A stretch of 64,000 nt of DNA from CAYFRC01 sp050946115. Its GTDB lineage: Bacteria > Bacillota > Clostridia > Christensenellales > Aristaeellaceae. Positions 42,006 to 53,834 of the stretch are shown here, in pieces. The notes under the pieces are model-generated. The model saw only the letters and a program-made list of their open reading frames with translations, had not been told where the DNA came from and did not search any database. A program made the position numbers and the translations under genes. How positions within the stretch are numbered: the first letter of the stretch is position 1; every line of letters starts with the position of its first letter. The DNA lies in contig JBMNUF010000006.1 in NCBI GenBank assembly GCA_050946115.1, forward strand, positions 62,001 through 126,000. Direction: 5' to 3'.

Positions 42006-43490
42006 ATGCAAAGCGCGATGGTTTTGGCGTTCGACATAGGCACGAGCGGCGTAAAGACCTCTTTGATCGACAGCGACGGCGCGATCGCAGGCGCAAAGAC
42101 GGTTTCCTACGATACGCACTACGCGCAGGGCGGAATAGCCGAGCAGAACCCTTTGGACTGGTATGACGGCATCGTGCGCGCAACGAACGCGCTTAAGGAG
42201 GAACTTCCTGAGGCGGTGCAAAGCATCGCCGCGATCGGCGTGAGCGGGCACATGATGGGCTGCATTCCCGTGGATGCAAAGGGGAACGCGCTGCACCCCG
42301 CGCTGATACACTCCGATTCGCGCGCACTGGCGCAGCATGCGCGCGTACTTCGCGATGTTGGCAGGGATGAACTGTACCGCATGTGCGGAAACGTGCCGGA
42401 TGCGCGCGGCTCCCTGTGCAAAATGCTGTGGTTCATGGAGGAAAGGCCCGAAATCTACCGCCGCGCGGCGAAGTTCTTGCAGTCGAAGGACTACATCGTC
42501 TCGCAGCTTACGGGGAATATCGATACCACGGACTGCTCGGACGCCTGCCACGGCTTATTGATGGACATCACTGCGCGAAAATACGACCCCGCACTCTTTC
42601 AAACGCTCGGGTTGGACATGCAAAAGCTCCCCGAGATCCATAAGGGCTGCGAGATCGTGGGAACGGTGTGCGACGAGGCGGCGCGCCTTTTGGGCATCCC
42701 CTCGGGCATCCCCGTGATCGCGGGCGGCGGCGACGGCGCGTGCGGCTCCATGGGCGCGGCGAGTATCAAGGCGGGGGATGCGTATCTCAACCTCGGAACG
42801 ACGGCGTGGTTTGCATCCGTCGTCGAAAAACCGATCTTGGATTCCGACATGCGCGTATTTAACATCACGAACTTGGACGGGGAGACGACCTCCGTCTACG
42901 GCACGATGCAGTCTGCGGGCAGCAGCATCAACAAGGCGATGGAGTGGTTTTCCGTATCGTCGTTCGATCAGCTCAACGCCATGGCGCTAAAATCGCCCTG
43001 CGGCGCGAACGGGCTCATCTATCTACCCTATCTGGAAGGAGAGCGGTCGCCGATTTTCGATGCGCGGGCAAAGGGCGTTTTCTTAGGGATGACGATGCAG
43101 ACCGGCGCGGACGATTACGTTCGCGCGGTATTCGAAGGCACGTGTTATGCGCTCAGGCAGATTGCGGATGTTTTGCGCGAATACATCCCGCTGTCGCGCG
43201 TAAAGGCGATCGGCGGCGGCATGAAATCGTCTGCGTGGCCGCAGATGATCGCGGACATCGCGCGGCTCGACCTTGAGACGCTCAGCGTGCCGTCCGGGGA
43301 TTCGACGTCGCGCGGCATCGCGGCGGTTGCGGGCACGGCGGCGGGCATTTTCCCATCCATCGAGGACGCCTTGTCGCACGTCCGCGTTACGGGAGAGATT
43401 CGGATGCAGGAAGAAAAGGAAGAATACGAAAGGAACTACTCCGCGTATAAAAAGCTCTATCCCGCGCTGTCCGGCATCATGCGCGCTTGA
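42006..43490 (+). CDS. FGGY-family carbohydrate kinase, xylulokinase-like
   Basis: Sugar or polyol kinase of the ASKHA fold, 494 residues, cytosolic. The N-terminal ATP-phosphate loop is LAFDIGTSGVKTSLID, the substrate-binding region GVSGHMMGCIPVD is near residue 78, and the second-domain elements GGGDGACGSMG and LNLGTTAWFA are near 240-270. The C-terminal IGGGMKSSAWPQMIADI is a strong FGGY signature. D-xylulose is the likely substrate by similarity of layout, but ribulose or gluconate kinases look alike. GGGGAGG seven bases upstream fixes the start at 42006. Its stop codon lies within the next promoter. Confidence 0.88.
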   Translation: MQSAMVLAFDIGTSGVKTSLIDSDGAIAGAKTVSYDTHYAQGGIAEQNPLDWYDGIVRATNALKEELPEAVQSIAAIGVSGHMMGCIPVDAKGNALHPALIHSDSRALAQHARVLRDVGRDELYRMCGNVPDARGSLCKMLWFMEERPEIYRRAAKFLQSKDYIVSQLTGNIDTTDCSDACHGLLMDITARKYDPALFQTLGLDMQKLPEIHKGCEIVGTVCDEAARLLGIPSGIPVIAGGGDGACGSMGAASIKAGDAYLNLGTTAWFASVVEKPILDSDMRVFNITNLDGETTSVYGTMQSAGSSINKAMEWFSVSSFDQLNAMALKSPCGANGLIYLPYLEGERSPIFDARAKGVFLGMTMQTGADDYVRAVFEGTCYALRQIADVLREYIPLSRVKAIGGGMKSSAWPQMIADIARLDLETLSVPSGDSTSRGIAAVAGTAAGIFPSIEDALSHVRVTGEIRMQEEKEEYERNYSAYKKLYPALSGIMRA

Positions 43491-43515
43491 AAAACGGCAT
43501 CCGTTCTGTTATAAT
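43487..43515 (+). promoter_or_regulatory. Promoter of the yerC-pcrA-ligA operon
   Basis: TTGAAA (43487-43492) overlaps the kinase stop codon; 17 bases later TATAAT (43510-43515), preceded by TGT. Confidence 0.82.
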
Positions 43516-43553
43516 GCCGATATTGCACGGCGTGAAAGGCGGTTTGAAACAAT

Positions 43554-43845
43554 ATGATAGAAAAGTTGAACACCGAGGCGACGGACAGACTCGTCCGTGC
43601 GCTTTTGAGTATGCGCACCAAGGACGAAATGCTTCGTTTCCTCGAAGACCTATGCACCATCCGCGAGGTGCAGGATTTGGCGCAGCGGCTGGAGGTTGCG
43701 CAAATGCTCTCCGACAAGGTGACATACGCCGAAATCGCAAAGCAGACGGGCGTATCCACGGCCACCATTACCCGCGTAAACCGCTCTTTGACATACGGCG
43801 CGGGCGGATATAAAGCGGCGCTGGAGCGCCTCGGCGAGGTAGAAA

Positions 43846-43853
<8 letters not shown>
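43554..43853 (+). CDS. YerC/YecD-family TrpR-like DNA-binding protein
   Basis: 99-residue helical protein of the TrpR-related YerC family, a predicted transcription regulator whose target and effector are unknown. The HTH reads VTYAEIAKQTGVSTATITRVN near residues 55-76, and the N-terminal half is the helical dimer part with EDLCTIREVQDLAQRLEV. In B. subtilis the same family member stands next to pcrB-pcrA-ligA; here pcrA follows directly with an 8-base overlap and pcrB is absent. Its ribosome site is weak. Confidence 0.88.
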
Positions 43854-46071
<2,218 letters not shown>

Positions 46072-46076
46072 GCGAT

Positions 46077-48035
46077 ATGGAGCATATGCAGAAACTCGTA
46101 AACTGGCTGAACGACCGTGCGCGTGAGTATTATACGCTCGACGCGCCGACGGTAACCGACGCGGAATACGACAAAAAGTACGACGAGCTCGTGAAATTGG
46201 AGCAGGAATCGGGAACGGTACTCCCCGATTCGCCGACGAGGCGCGTGGGCGGGGAAGTGCTGCCCGCGTTTGAGCAGCACACCCACATCGCGCAGCTCTG
46301 GAGCATGGACAAGGCGCAGACGGAGGGCGCGCTCAGGGATTGGGCGCAGCGCGCGGAAAAAGCGCGCACGGACGGGCTTCCGCCGCTCTCCTTCGTCGTG
46401 GAGCACAAATTCGATGGGCTTACCATTAACCTCACGTATGAAAATGGGCTTCTCATCGGCGCGGCGACGCGCGGCAACGGCTATGTCGGCGAGCAGATTC
46501 TGCAGCAGGCGATGACGATACAAACCATCCCCCTCACCGTTCCCTTCAAGGGCAAGATGGAGGTGCAGGGCGAGGGATACATGCGCCTATCCGTGCTTCA
46601 AAAATACAACGAGACCGCGCAGGAACCGCTCAAAAACACGCGAAACGGCGCTGCAGGTGCGCTGCGCAACCTCGACCCGAAGGTTACGGCGCAAAGGCGG
46701 CTCGATGCGTGCTTTTACAACATCGGCTACATCGAGGGCGCATCTTTCCGCGATCAGGGGGAAATGATCTCCTTCCTGAAGGAAAATGGCTTCCAAACGC
46801 CCGCGTACGAAAAGAACGCGGAATCTCTCGAAGAGGTGGTGCGTTTCGTGCGCGAAATCGAAGAAGCGCGCGAATCCCTCGACTACATGATCGACGGCGC
46901 GGTCGTCAAAATCCGCGATTTTGCGACGCGCGAAGCGCTCGGTTATACGGACAAATTCCCACGCTGGGCGATTGCGTACAAGTTCGAGGCGGAAGAGACG
47001 ACGGCGCTCCTCATGGACGTCACGTGGGAGATGGGGCGCACGGGCAAGCTCACGCCGCTCGCACACGTGGAACCTGTCGAGCTCGCCGGCGCGACCGTGC
47101 GCAAGGCGACGCTCAACAACTACGGCGATATCGTCCGCAAGGGCGTCGAGATCGGCGCGCGCGTGTGGATTCGCCGCTCGAACGACGTCATTCCGGAGAT
47201 TATGGGGCGCGCGGACGATTTCGAACGGGGCACGCCTGTCGAAAAGCCGGAATTTTGCCCCGCCTGCGGCAGCCCTCTCGAAGAGCGCGGCGCGCACCTC
47301 TTCTGCCCGAATCGCGACGGCTGCAAGCCGCAAAGCGTCATGCGCCTCGCGCATTTCGCGAGCAGAGACGCGATGGACATAGAGACTTTCTCCGAAAAGA
47401 CGGCGGCGCTCCTGTACGACAAGCTGGGCATCTGCGAAATCTCGCAGCTGTATACGCTCGAAAAGGACACGCTGATGACGCTCGACGGGTTCGGCGAGAA
47501 AAAGGCCGAAAATCTCCTAAGGGCGATCGAAAACAGCAAGCAGCGCCCGTTTGATGCGTTCCTCTACGCCATAGGCATCCCCAACATCGGCAGGAAGACT
47601 GCGCGCGACCTCGCGGGAAAATACGCGGACATATACAGGCTAAAGGATGCGTCCCTCGAGGAACTGATGACGGTGGACGCCATCGGAGACGTCGTCGCAA
47701 CGGGCATCGTGCAATTTTTCGCGGACGAGCGGAATATCGTTGAAATCGAAAACATGTTTGCTTCGGGCGTCGCGCCGGAGCCGCTGAAGGCTCCTTCTTC
47801 GGGCGGCGCGCTCGAGGGGATGACGGTCGTCGTCACGGGCACGCTCTCGACCATGACGCGGCAGGAAGCGGAACAGCGCATCGCGGACGCGGGCGGAAAG
47901 GCCGCCTCCTCCGTCTCAAAGAAAACATCGCTCGTCGTTGCGGGGGAGAGTGCGGGTTCAAAGCTTGAAAAGGCGCGCTCGCTCGGCGTGCGCGTGGTTG
48001 ACGAAGCGGAATTTTTGGAGTTACTGTCCGTTTAA
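46077..48035 (+). CDS. ligA: NAD-dependent DNA ligase LigA
   Basis: Seals Okazaki fragments and repair nicks with NAD; 652 residues. The adenylated lysine is Lys111 in EHKFDGL. The domains run in the usual order: Ia (DAEYDKKYDEL), adenylation, OB fold, zinc finger (CPACGSPL with CPNRDGC, near residues 395-420), helix-hairpin-helix repeats (FGEKKAENLLRAIE, IGRKTARDLAGKYA) and BRCT (GMTVVVTGTLSTMTRQEAE). ATG 46077 is chosen with AGGTGG 10 bases upstream; a TTG at 46068 overlaps the pcrA stop. Confidence 0.97.
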   Translation: MEHMQKLVNWLNDRAREYYTLDAPTVTDAEYDKKYDELVKLEQESGTVLPDSPTRRVGGEVLPAFEQHTHIAQLWSMDKAQTEGALRDWAQRAEKARTDGLPPLSFVVEHKFDGLTINLTYENGLLIGAATRGNGYVGEQILQQAMTIQTIPLTVPFKGKMEVQGEGYMRLSVLQKYNETAQEPLKNTRNGAAGALRNLDPKVTAQRRLDACFYNIGYIEGASFRDQGEMISFLKENGFQTPAYEKNAESLEEVVRFVREIEEARESLDYMIDGAVVKIRDFATREALGYTDKFPRWAIAYKFEAEETTALLMDVTWEMGRTGKLTPLAHVEPVELAGATVRKATLNNYGDIVRKGVEIGARVWIRRSNDVIPEIMGRADDFERGTPVEKPEFCPACGSPLEERGAHLFCPNRDGCKPQSVMRLAHFASRDAMDIETFSEKTAALLYDKLGICEISQLYTLEKDTLMTLDGFGEKKAENLLRAIENSKQRPFDAFLYAIGIPNIGRKTARDLAGKYADIYRLKDASLEELMTVDAIGDVVATGIVQFFADERNIVEIENMFASGVAPEPLKAPSSGGALEGMTVVVTGTLSTMTRQEAEQRIADAGGKAASSVSKKTSLVVAGESAGSKLEKARSLGVRVVDEAEFLELLSV

Positions 48036-48069
48036 TTTACGGCAATATAACGCGGCGGACACCGTCATA

Positions 48070-48078
48070 TGGTATACT
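48070..48078 (+). promoter_or_regulatory. Extended -10 promoter of the yicC-to-rpe operon
   Basis: TGG-TATACT (48070-48078); the -35 is not convincing. It stands 31 bases before the yicC start. Confidence 0.5.
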
Positions 48079-48108
48079 ATACTGATAACAGGGTTGGAGG
48101 AGTGCGCC

Positions 48109-48984
48109 ATGCGCAGCATGACCGGGTACGGCCGCGCCGTCATAGAACGAGACGGCAGGCAGCTTACCGTGGAGATTAAATCTGTAAACCACAGGTTTTT
48201 GGACCTGTCCTTTCGCATGCCGAGGAGCTTTTCCTTCTTGGAAGACGAGGCACGGCGGCAAATCGCGTCCGTTTTGAGCCGAGGGCATGTGGACTTGTTT
48301 GCCACATACAAGAACACGCGCGACGATGCGAAAAAGATTACGGCGGACATCCCGCTCGCGAAAGCATATATGCGCGCGCTGGATGCGTTTCAATCGGAAT
48401 CTTCCATCCCCGACGACAGGACGCTGATGCGCCTTGCGCAGATGCCCGACGTTTTGCGCGTGGACGAGGCGGAAGAAGACAGGGACGCGCTTTCCGCCCT
48501 CATGCGCGAGGCGCTCTCCATTGCGCTTTCCGAAATGGAAACGATGCGCGACAAGGAGGGCGAAGCCCTAAAGGCTGACATCTTAGCCCGTGCCGATGCC
48601 CTCGAAGCCCTTACGCGCGATATCGAGGGGCGGTACCCGTATACCGTCAAGGAATACGAAGAGCGGCTCCGAGCGCACATGGAGGAGCTTCTTGGAGATG
48701 TAAAGGTCGACGAAGCGCGCCTCTTGCAGGAGGTCGCGATCATGGCGGACAGAAGCGCGGTCGACGAGGAGACGGTTCGGCTTCACAGCCACATCGAGCA
48801 GCTCCGCACTTTCTGCGAGCAAAAGGAACCCATCGGGCGCAAGCTGGATTTCCTCGTGCAGGAGCTGAACCGCGAGGTAAACACCATCTCCTCCAAATCG
48901 CAGGATGTGCCCATCACGCGCATCACGGTGGACGCGAAGGCGGAGATCGAAAAGATCCGCGAGCAGGTGCAAAACGTGGAATAG
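48109..48984 (+). CDS. YicC/YloC-family endoribonuclease
   Basis: 291-residue protein of the YicC family, members of which act as endoribonucleases in mRNA and sRNA turnover. The N-terminus MRSMTGYGRA and EIKSVNHRFLDL are the family signature. The middle is a long coiled region, and the C-terminal domain contains RLHSHIEQLRTFCEQKEPIGRKLDFL-type residues and NREVNTISSKS near 265. GGAGGAG six bases before the ATG confirms the start. It heads the block also found in B. subtilis as yloC-remA-gmk-rpoZ; remA is not present here. Confidence 0.9.
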   Translation: MRSMTGYGRAVIERDGRQLTVEIKSVNHRFLDLSFRMPRSFSFLEDEARRQIASVLSRGHVDLFATYKNTRDDAKKITADIPLAKAYMRALDAFQSESSIPDDRTLMRLAQMPDVLRVDEAEEDRDALSALMREALSIALSEMETMRDKEGEALKADILARADALEALTRDIEGRYPYTVKEYEERLRAHMEELLGDVKVDEARLLQEVAIMADRSAVDEETVRLHSHIEQLRTFCEQKEPIGRKLDFLVQELNREVNTISSKSQDVPITRITVDAKAEIEKIREQVQNVE

Positions 48985-49013
48985 CCCGGAACCGGTTTGT
49001 TTGGGAGGCGTTT

Positions 49014-49697
49014 ATGGAGGAATATCGAATTTATATTATCTCAGGCCCCTCGGGCTGCGGCAAGGGTACATTGGTCGATCTTTTGATAAAGGCACACCCG
49101 GAGATCGCGCTCTCCGTATCTTATGCCTCGAGGCAGCCGCGAAAGGGAGAATTGGAAGGCGTGCATTATCGCTTTGTCACGCCCGAATTCTTCAAAGAAA
49201 AGCTCGCGCGCGGGGAGCTCTTGGAATACAACATCATGAACGGCGGCAACATGTACGGCACGGACCTTCTGTTCGTAAAGAACGCCGTCGCAAACCGCAA
49301 GCCCGTGATCCTCGAAATCGACGAGGCGGGCGCGCGGCAGGTGCTCCCCGTCTATCCCGAAACATGCTGTATTTTCGTGCTCCCGCCCACGTCAAAGGGG
49401 CTCGTGGAGCGGCTCGTCGGGCGCGGCACGGAGACGCTCGACAAAATCCTCATGCGCCTCGAAAAGGCTCAGGGAGAAATGGAAGCCGCGAAAAACTATC
49501 CCTATCTTCTGTTAAATGACGATGTGGATCGCGCATCGAAAAAGCTCATCGCCCTGTTTGAAGGGCACTTCCCGGATAAAAACGACAACCGCGCGCTGCT
49601 CCAAGCCCTTTCGGAGGAGTTCCGCGACATGGATACTATCCGCGCCTATGCGCGGCAATGCTACAACGAGATACATGCAGGAGGCAAAACAGTATGA
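49014..49697 (+). CDS. gmk: Guanylate kinase
   Basis: Phosphorylates GMP to GDP in purine metabolism, 227 residues, slightly longer than usual because of a C-terminal extension. The P-loop GPSGCGKGT is at residues 11-19, the GMP-binding part SRQPRKGELEGVHYRFV is near 40, and LEYNIMNGGNMYGT near 75 is typical. The lid has RLVGRGTETLDKILMRL. The stop overlaps the rpoZ start. Confidence 0.95.
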   Translation: MEEYRIYIISGPSGCGKGTLVDLLIKAHPEIALSVSYASRQPRKGELEGVHYRFVTPEFFKEKLARGELLEYNIMNGGNMYGTDLLFVKNAVANRKPVILEIDEAGARQVLPVYPETCCIFVLPPTSKGLVERLVGRGTETLDKILMRLEKAQGEMEAAKNYPYLLLNDDVDRASKKLIALFEGHFPDKNDNRALLQALSEEFRDMDTIRAYARQCYNEIHAGGKTV

Positions 49698-49918
49698 TTA
49701 CCAATCCCCCCATTGCAGAGCTGCTCGACAAGACCGATTGCCGCTATACGCTCGCCGTCGCGGCATCCAAGCGCGCCCGCCAGCTCATTAACGGCGCACA
49801 CCCCTTGATCGACACCAAGGAGACCAAGCCGCTCGCCATCGCGATCGAGGAGATTCATCGCGGCGTAATCAGGTATCGGCGCGTCGAGTCTCCGGAACCG
49901 AAGACGAATGAAGAATGA
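49694..49918 (+). CDS. rpoZ: RNA polymerase omega subunit
   Basis: Small subunit that stabilises beta-prime in RNA polymerase, 74 residues. LLDKTDCRYTLAVAASKRAR is the conserved core, followed by a KPLAIAIEEI segment. ATG 49694 overlaps the gmk stop and is preceded by GGAGG; the longer in-frame reading from 49658 is not needed. It overlaps the coaBC start by 11 bases. Confidence 0.92.
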   Translation: MITNPPIAELLDKTDCRYTLAVAASKRARQLINGAHPLIDTKETKPLAIAIEEIHRGVIRYRRVESPEPKTNEE

Positions 49919-51122
49919 TCTGCACGTCGCGCTCGGCATCACCGGCGGCATCGCAGCGTATAAGGCGTGTGAAATCGTCTCCCGCCTGAAGAAGGCGGGC
50001 TGCGCCGTCCGCTGCGTGATGACGCAGAACGCGACGAAATTCATCGCCCCGCTCACGCTCGAAACACTCTCGGGCAACCGCGTACACGTAGACGGTTTCG
50101 ATTATGCGTGGGAAATCGAGCACATCTCGCTCGCAAAATGGGCGGATGTGCTGCTTGTCGCGCCCGCGACGGCAAATATCCTCGCGAAGGCACGCATGGG
50201 CATAGCGGATGACCTTTTGTCCACCGTGCTCGCGGCGGCGCGCACGCCCGTCGTCTTCGCGCCCGCGATGAACACCGCCATGTGGAAGAACCCGGCGAAC
50301 CTCGAAAACGTCTCGGTGCTTTCCGAGCGCGGGTATTCCTTCATCGGGCCGGAATCGGGCATTCTCGCCTGCGGGGACGAGGATATCGGCCGCATGAACG
50401 AGCCGGAGAAGATCGTGGAACAGCTCTTCTCCCTGCTGCGTGAAAAGGACTTTGCGGGCAGGCGCGTGCTCGTGACGGCTGGTCCCACGCGCGAGATGAT
50501 CGACCCCGTTCGGTTTTTATCCAACCGTTCGACGGGGCGTATGGGCATTGCGCTTGCGGAAGCCGCCCGGGATCGCGGCGCGGAGGTAGTGCTCGCGTTG
50601 GGCCCCGTGTCCATTCCAAAGCCCTCGGGCGTGACGATCGTCGACATCGTGTCCACGCAGGATTTATATGACGCCGTTACGCATCTTTCCAAGACGAACG
50701 ACATCGTGATTCAGGCCGCCGCACCCGCGGATTTCACTCCCGAGAGCATTTCGCCCGTAAAGATCAAAAAGACGGGCGGGGATATGGCGCTGCGCCTCAA
50801 GGCGACGCCGGACATCGCAAAGGCGATCGGCGAAGCCAAGCGCGAAGGGCAGATTTTGGTGGCGTTCGCGGCGGAAACGAACGATCTTTCCGAGAACGCG
50901 CGCAAAAAGCTGCTCAAAAAGAACGCCGATCTCGTCGTCGCAAACGACGTGACGCAATCGGGTGCGGGCTTTCAGGGCGACACGAACATCGTCACCCTGA
51001 TCGACGCGGACGGGGAAGAGCAGCTCCCGCTTCTTTCCAAGCGGGAAACGGCGGACAGGATTTTGGACAAAATCGCCCGCATCATGGGCGCGGAGGAACA
51101 CCGTTGCGATATGCGGACGTAA
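49908..51122 (+). CDS. coaBC: Bifunctional phosphopantothenoylcysteine synthetase/decarboxylase
   Basis: Makes 4'-phosphopantetheine for coenzyme A; 404 residues. The N-terminal CoaC half is an FMN decarboxylase with GITGGIAAYKA, PAMNTAMW near residue 120 and the active-site cysteine in GILACGDEDIGRM. The CoaB half has TAGPTREMIDPVRFLSNRSTGRMG near residue 190 and uses CTP. ATG 49908 lies within the end of rpoZ. The last bases overlap the priA start at 51104. Confidence 0.95.
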   Translation: MKNDLHVALGITGGIAAYKACEIVSRLKKAGCAVRCVMTQNATKFIAPLTLETLSGNRVHVDGFDYAWEIEHISLAKWADVLLVAPATANILAKARMGIADDLLSTVLAAARTPVVFAPAMNTAMWKNPANLENVSVLSERGYSFIGPESGILACGDEDIGRMNEPEKIVEQLFSLLREKDFAGRRVLVTAGPTREMIDPVRFLSNRSTGRMGIALAEAARDRGAEVVLALGPVSIPKPSGVTIVDIVSTQDLYDAVTHLSKTNDIVIQAAAPADFTPESISPVKIKKTGGDMALRLKATPDIAKAIGEAKREGQILVAFAAETNDLSENARKKLLKKNADLVVANDVTQSGAGFQGDTNIVTLIDADGEEQLPLLSKRETADRILDKIARIMGAEEHRCDMRT

Positions 51123-53347
51123 TCGTAGATATCACCGCGCAGGGCGTGGACAGGCTGTTCACCTATGCCTGCGGGGATGATCTCACAATCGGGCAGCGCG
51201 TTCTGGTGCCGTTCGGGAATCGCCGCACGGAGGGCTATGTGATGGACCTCAAGGGCGAAACCGACCTTGCCCCGGAGAAGATCAAGCCCGTGCTCCGCAC
51301 GCTGGAAAGCTATCCCGCCTTCACGCAGGAGCAGCTTCGCCTCGCGAAATGGATGCAGGCGCGGTATCGCTCGACGCTGTGCGACGCGCTGCGTTTGATG
51401 ATACCGTCCGAGATGCGCGGCGAGAGGGTGCGCGTCAAGGCGCTAAAAATCGTCTCCCTGACGGAAACGGGCGGAAAGACGCTGCACGAAGAAATGCAAA
51501 GGCGCGCGCGCTTTCCGAGGCAGCTTCGGCTGCTGCAAATGCTTCAAGACGGCGCAAAGCCGATGCCGATTCTCTCGCAGGAGATCGATGGCGTGCAGGG
51601 CGTGGTAACAACGCTCGAAAAGCAGGGTCTCGTGCGCGTCGAAGAAACTGAGGCGCGCCGCAAGCCCTACGCCAACGCCGAACCGAGCGAGGCGGTCGAT
51701 CTTACGATGACACCCTACCAACAAAAGGCAGCGGAGACACTGATCGATGCGCTCGATACGGGCGGCGGAAAGTTTTTGCTCTACGGCGTCACGGGGAGCG
51801 GCAAGACGGAAGTCTATATCCGCCTCATCCGCAAGGCACTCTCCGAGGGGAAGACCGCGATCGTGCTCGCGCCCGAAATCGCGCTCACCCCGCAGATGGT
51901 GGATTGGTTTCGCGCGCGCTTCGGCGACGATTCCGCCGTGCTCCACTCGCGCCTTTCTGCGGGGGAGCGGTTCGACGAATGGCTGCGCATCATGCGCGGC
52001 GAGGCGCGCGTCGTGATCGGGGCGCGCAGTGCGGTGTTCGCGCCACTCAAAAACATCGGCGCGATTATCGTGGACGAGGAGCACGAGCACACCTACCGCT
52101 CCGAAAAGCGCCCGCGCTATGATGCGCGGGAGGTCGCCGCGTGGCGCACGCGCGAGGCGGGCGCGGTTCTGGTATTGGGCAGCGCGACGCCCTCCCTGTC
52201 CAGCTTCATGCGCACGATGCCGAGGGTTCGCCCCGAAAATAAGCTGACGCTCTTGGAAATGCCGTACCGCGCGAACGGGCGCGACATGCCGAAGGTCGAG
52301 ATCGTGGACATGCGCACGGAGCTCGTGCGCGGCAACCTCTCGATCTTTTCCGGCAAGATGCGCCAGGCGCTGATCGAGACGATCGACGCGGGTGAGCAGG
52401 CGATTCTCTTTATAAACCGGCGCGGCTACTCGACGTATGTCTCCTGCCGCATGTGCGGCTATGTCGAAAAATGCGAAAGCTGCGACGTCGCGATGACGTA
52501 TCACATGGCGGAGGGTCTTCTGAGGTGCCACTATTGCGACGCGGTGCGAAAACCACCCGACGTCTGTCCGCAATGCGGAAGCGGAAGCATCAAATACTTC
52601 GGCACGGGTACCCAAAAGGTCGAAGACGAGGTGCGTAGATTGCTCCCGAACGTCCGCACGGCGCGGATGGACGTGGATACGACGCGCGGCAAGGACAGCC
52701 ACGAGAGAATCCTTTCGGCGTTCCGCAGGGGTGAAACAAAAATCCTCATCGGCACGCAGATGATCGCCAAGGGGCTCGATTTTCCGAACGTCACGCTGGT
52801 GGGCGTGGTCATGGCGGACATGACGCTGAACCTTCCCGACTATCGCGGCGCGGAGCGCACGTTTCAGTTGCTGACGCAGGTCGAAGGCAGGGCGGGGCGA
52901 GCGGAAAAGGAAGGCCGCGTAATCGTTCAGTCCTACGAACCCGAGCACTACGCGATTGAACTTGCGGCGCGGCAGGATTACCGCGCGTTTTACACGCAGG
53001 AAGTGAAATACAGGCGCAGGGGGCTCTATCCGCCGTTCACGATCCTCGCGCGCATCCTGACGTCTTCCCCCGATCCTATCGCCGCGCAGGAGACGGCGGC
53101 TTCGTATGAGGAAAAGATGAACGCGTTCTTGGACGCGAACGAAGAATTCCGAAAGGACGTCGTGCAGATGCGCGCCTTGGAAGCGCCGATCGGCATGATC
53201 CGCGGCGAATACCGCCATCAGGTGTTCATAAAAATCTATGCAAAGGGCGCGGCGGAGGAGATACTGACCTATATGGAAAATCTCACCAACGAGAGACCTG
53301 ATTCCGTCCGTGCGGAACTTGAGGTCAACCCAGTGAATATGTTTTAG
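51104..53347 (+). CDS. priA: Primosomal helicase PriA
   Basis: Replication-restart helicase that reloads DnaB at stalled forks, 747 residues. The N-terminal DNA-binding domain starts at MRYADVIVDI. Helicase motifs are GVTGSGKTEVYIRLI (Walker A), VDEEHEHTYRSE (DEEH box) and GSATPSLSSF. A zinc-binding region with paired cysteines lies near residue 450 (CRMCGYVEKCESC, then CHYCDAV and CPQCGSG). The start is TTG at 51104 with GGAGG seven bases upstream. Confidence 0.96.
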   Translation: MRYADVIVDITAQGVDRLFTYACGDDLTIGQRVLVPFGNRRTEGYVMDLKGETDLAPEKIKPVLRTLESYPAFTQEQLRLAKWMQARYRSTLCDALRLMIPSEMRGERVRVKALKIVSLTETGGKTLHEEMQRRARFPRQLRLLQMLQDGAKPMPILSQEIDGVQGVVTTLEKQGLVRVEETEARRKPYANAEPSEAVDLTMTPYQQKAAETLIDALDTGGGKFLLYGVTGSGKTEVYIRLIRKALSEGKTAIVLAPEIALTPQMVDWFRARFGDDSAVLHSRLSAGERFDEWLRIMRGEARVVIGARSAVFAPLKNIGAIIVDEEHEHTYRSEKRPRYDAREVAAWRTREAGAVLVLGSATPSLSSFMRTMPRVRPENKLTLLEMPYRANGRDMPKVEIVDMRTELVRGNLSIFSGKMRQALIETIDAGEQAILFINRRGYSTYVSCRMCGYVEKCESCDVAMTYHMAEGLLRCHYCDAVRKPPDVCPQCGSGSIKYFGTGTQKVEDEVRRLLPNVRTARMDVDTTRGKDSHERILSAFRRGETKILIGTQMIAKGLDFPNVTLVGVVMADMTLNLPDYRGAERTFQLLTQVEGRAGRAEKEGRVIVQSYEPEHYAIELAARQDYRAFYTQEVKYRRRGLYPPFTILARILTSSPDPIAAQETAASYEEKMNAFLDANEEFRKDVVQMRALEAPIGMIRGEYRHQVFIKIYAKGAAEEILTYMENLTNERPDSVRAELEVNPVNMF

Positions 53348-53363
53348 GAAGAGGCAACAAAAA

Positions 53364-53828
53364 ATGGCAGTTCGCAGAATCTTTCACGTAGGCGACGAGG
53401 TGCTCCGCCGCAAGGCGCGCAGGGTGGATACGATAGACAGGCGCATTGTAACCTTACTCAACGACATGGCGGAAACGATGTACGCCGCCGACGGCGTGGG
53501 GCTCGCCGCCCCGCAGGTCGGCATTTTGCGGAGGGTCGTCGTGATCGACACGGGAGACGGCCTCATCGAACTCATAAATCCCGAAATTGTTTCGCAGGAG
53601 GGCGAGCAGGAGTCCTGCGAGGGCTGCCTCAGCGTCCCCGGGCGCAGGGGCAAGGTGCCGCGCCCCGAAAAGGTCGTCGTGCGCGCGCAGGACAGGAGGG
53701 GACGCACTTTCGAGATCGAGGGCACGGAAATCATGGCAATCGCCCTCTGCCACGAGCTCGACCACTTAGACGGCATCCTGTATATCGACAAAATGACGGA
53801 AGACATGACCGACAGGGAAGAGGAATAG
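53364..53828 (+). CDS. def: Peptide deformylase
   Basis: Removes the formyl group from nascent proteins, 154 residues, metal-dependent. All three motifs are intact: GVGLAAPQ near residue 45, EGCLS (metal cysteine) near 90, and HELDH near 132, with the metal histidines. It is followed six bases later by fmt, the formyl transferase that acts on the same cycle, the normal arrangement. Confidence 0.97.
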   Translation: MAVRRIFHVGDEVLRRKARRVDTIDRRIVTLLNDMAETMYAADGVGLAAPQVGILRRVVVIDTGDGLIELINPEIVSQEGEQESCEGCLSVPGRRGKVPRPEKVVVRAQDRRGRTFEIEGTEIMAIALCHELDHLDGILYIDKMTEDMTDREEE

Positions 53829-53834
53829 GCTTAT

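Noticed and set aside
51443..53218. A 591-codon open frame on the minus strand opposite priA
   Set aside because: Shadow of priA; histidine- and arginine-rich without motifs.
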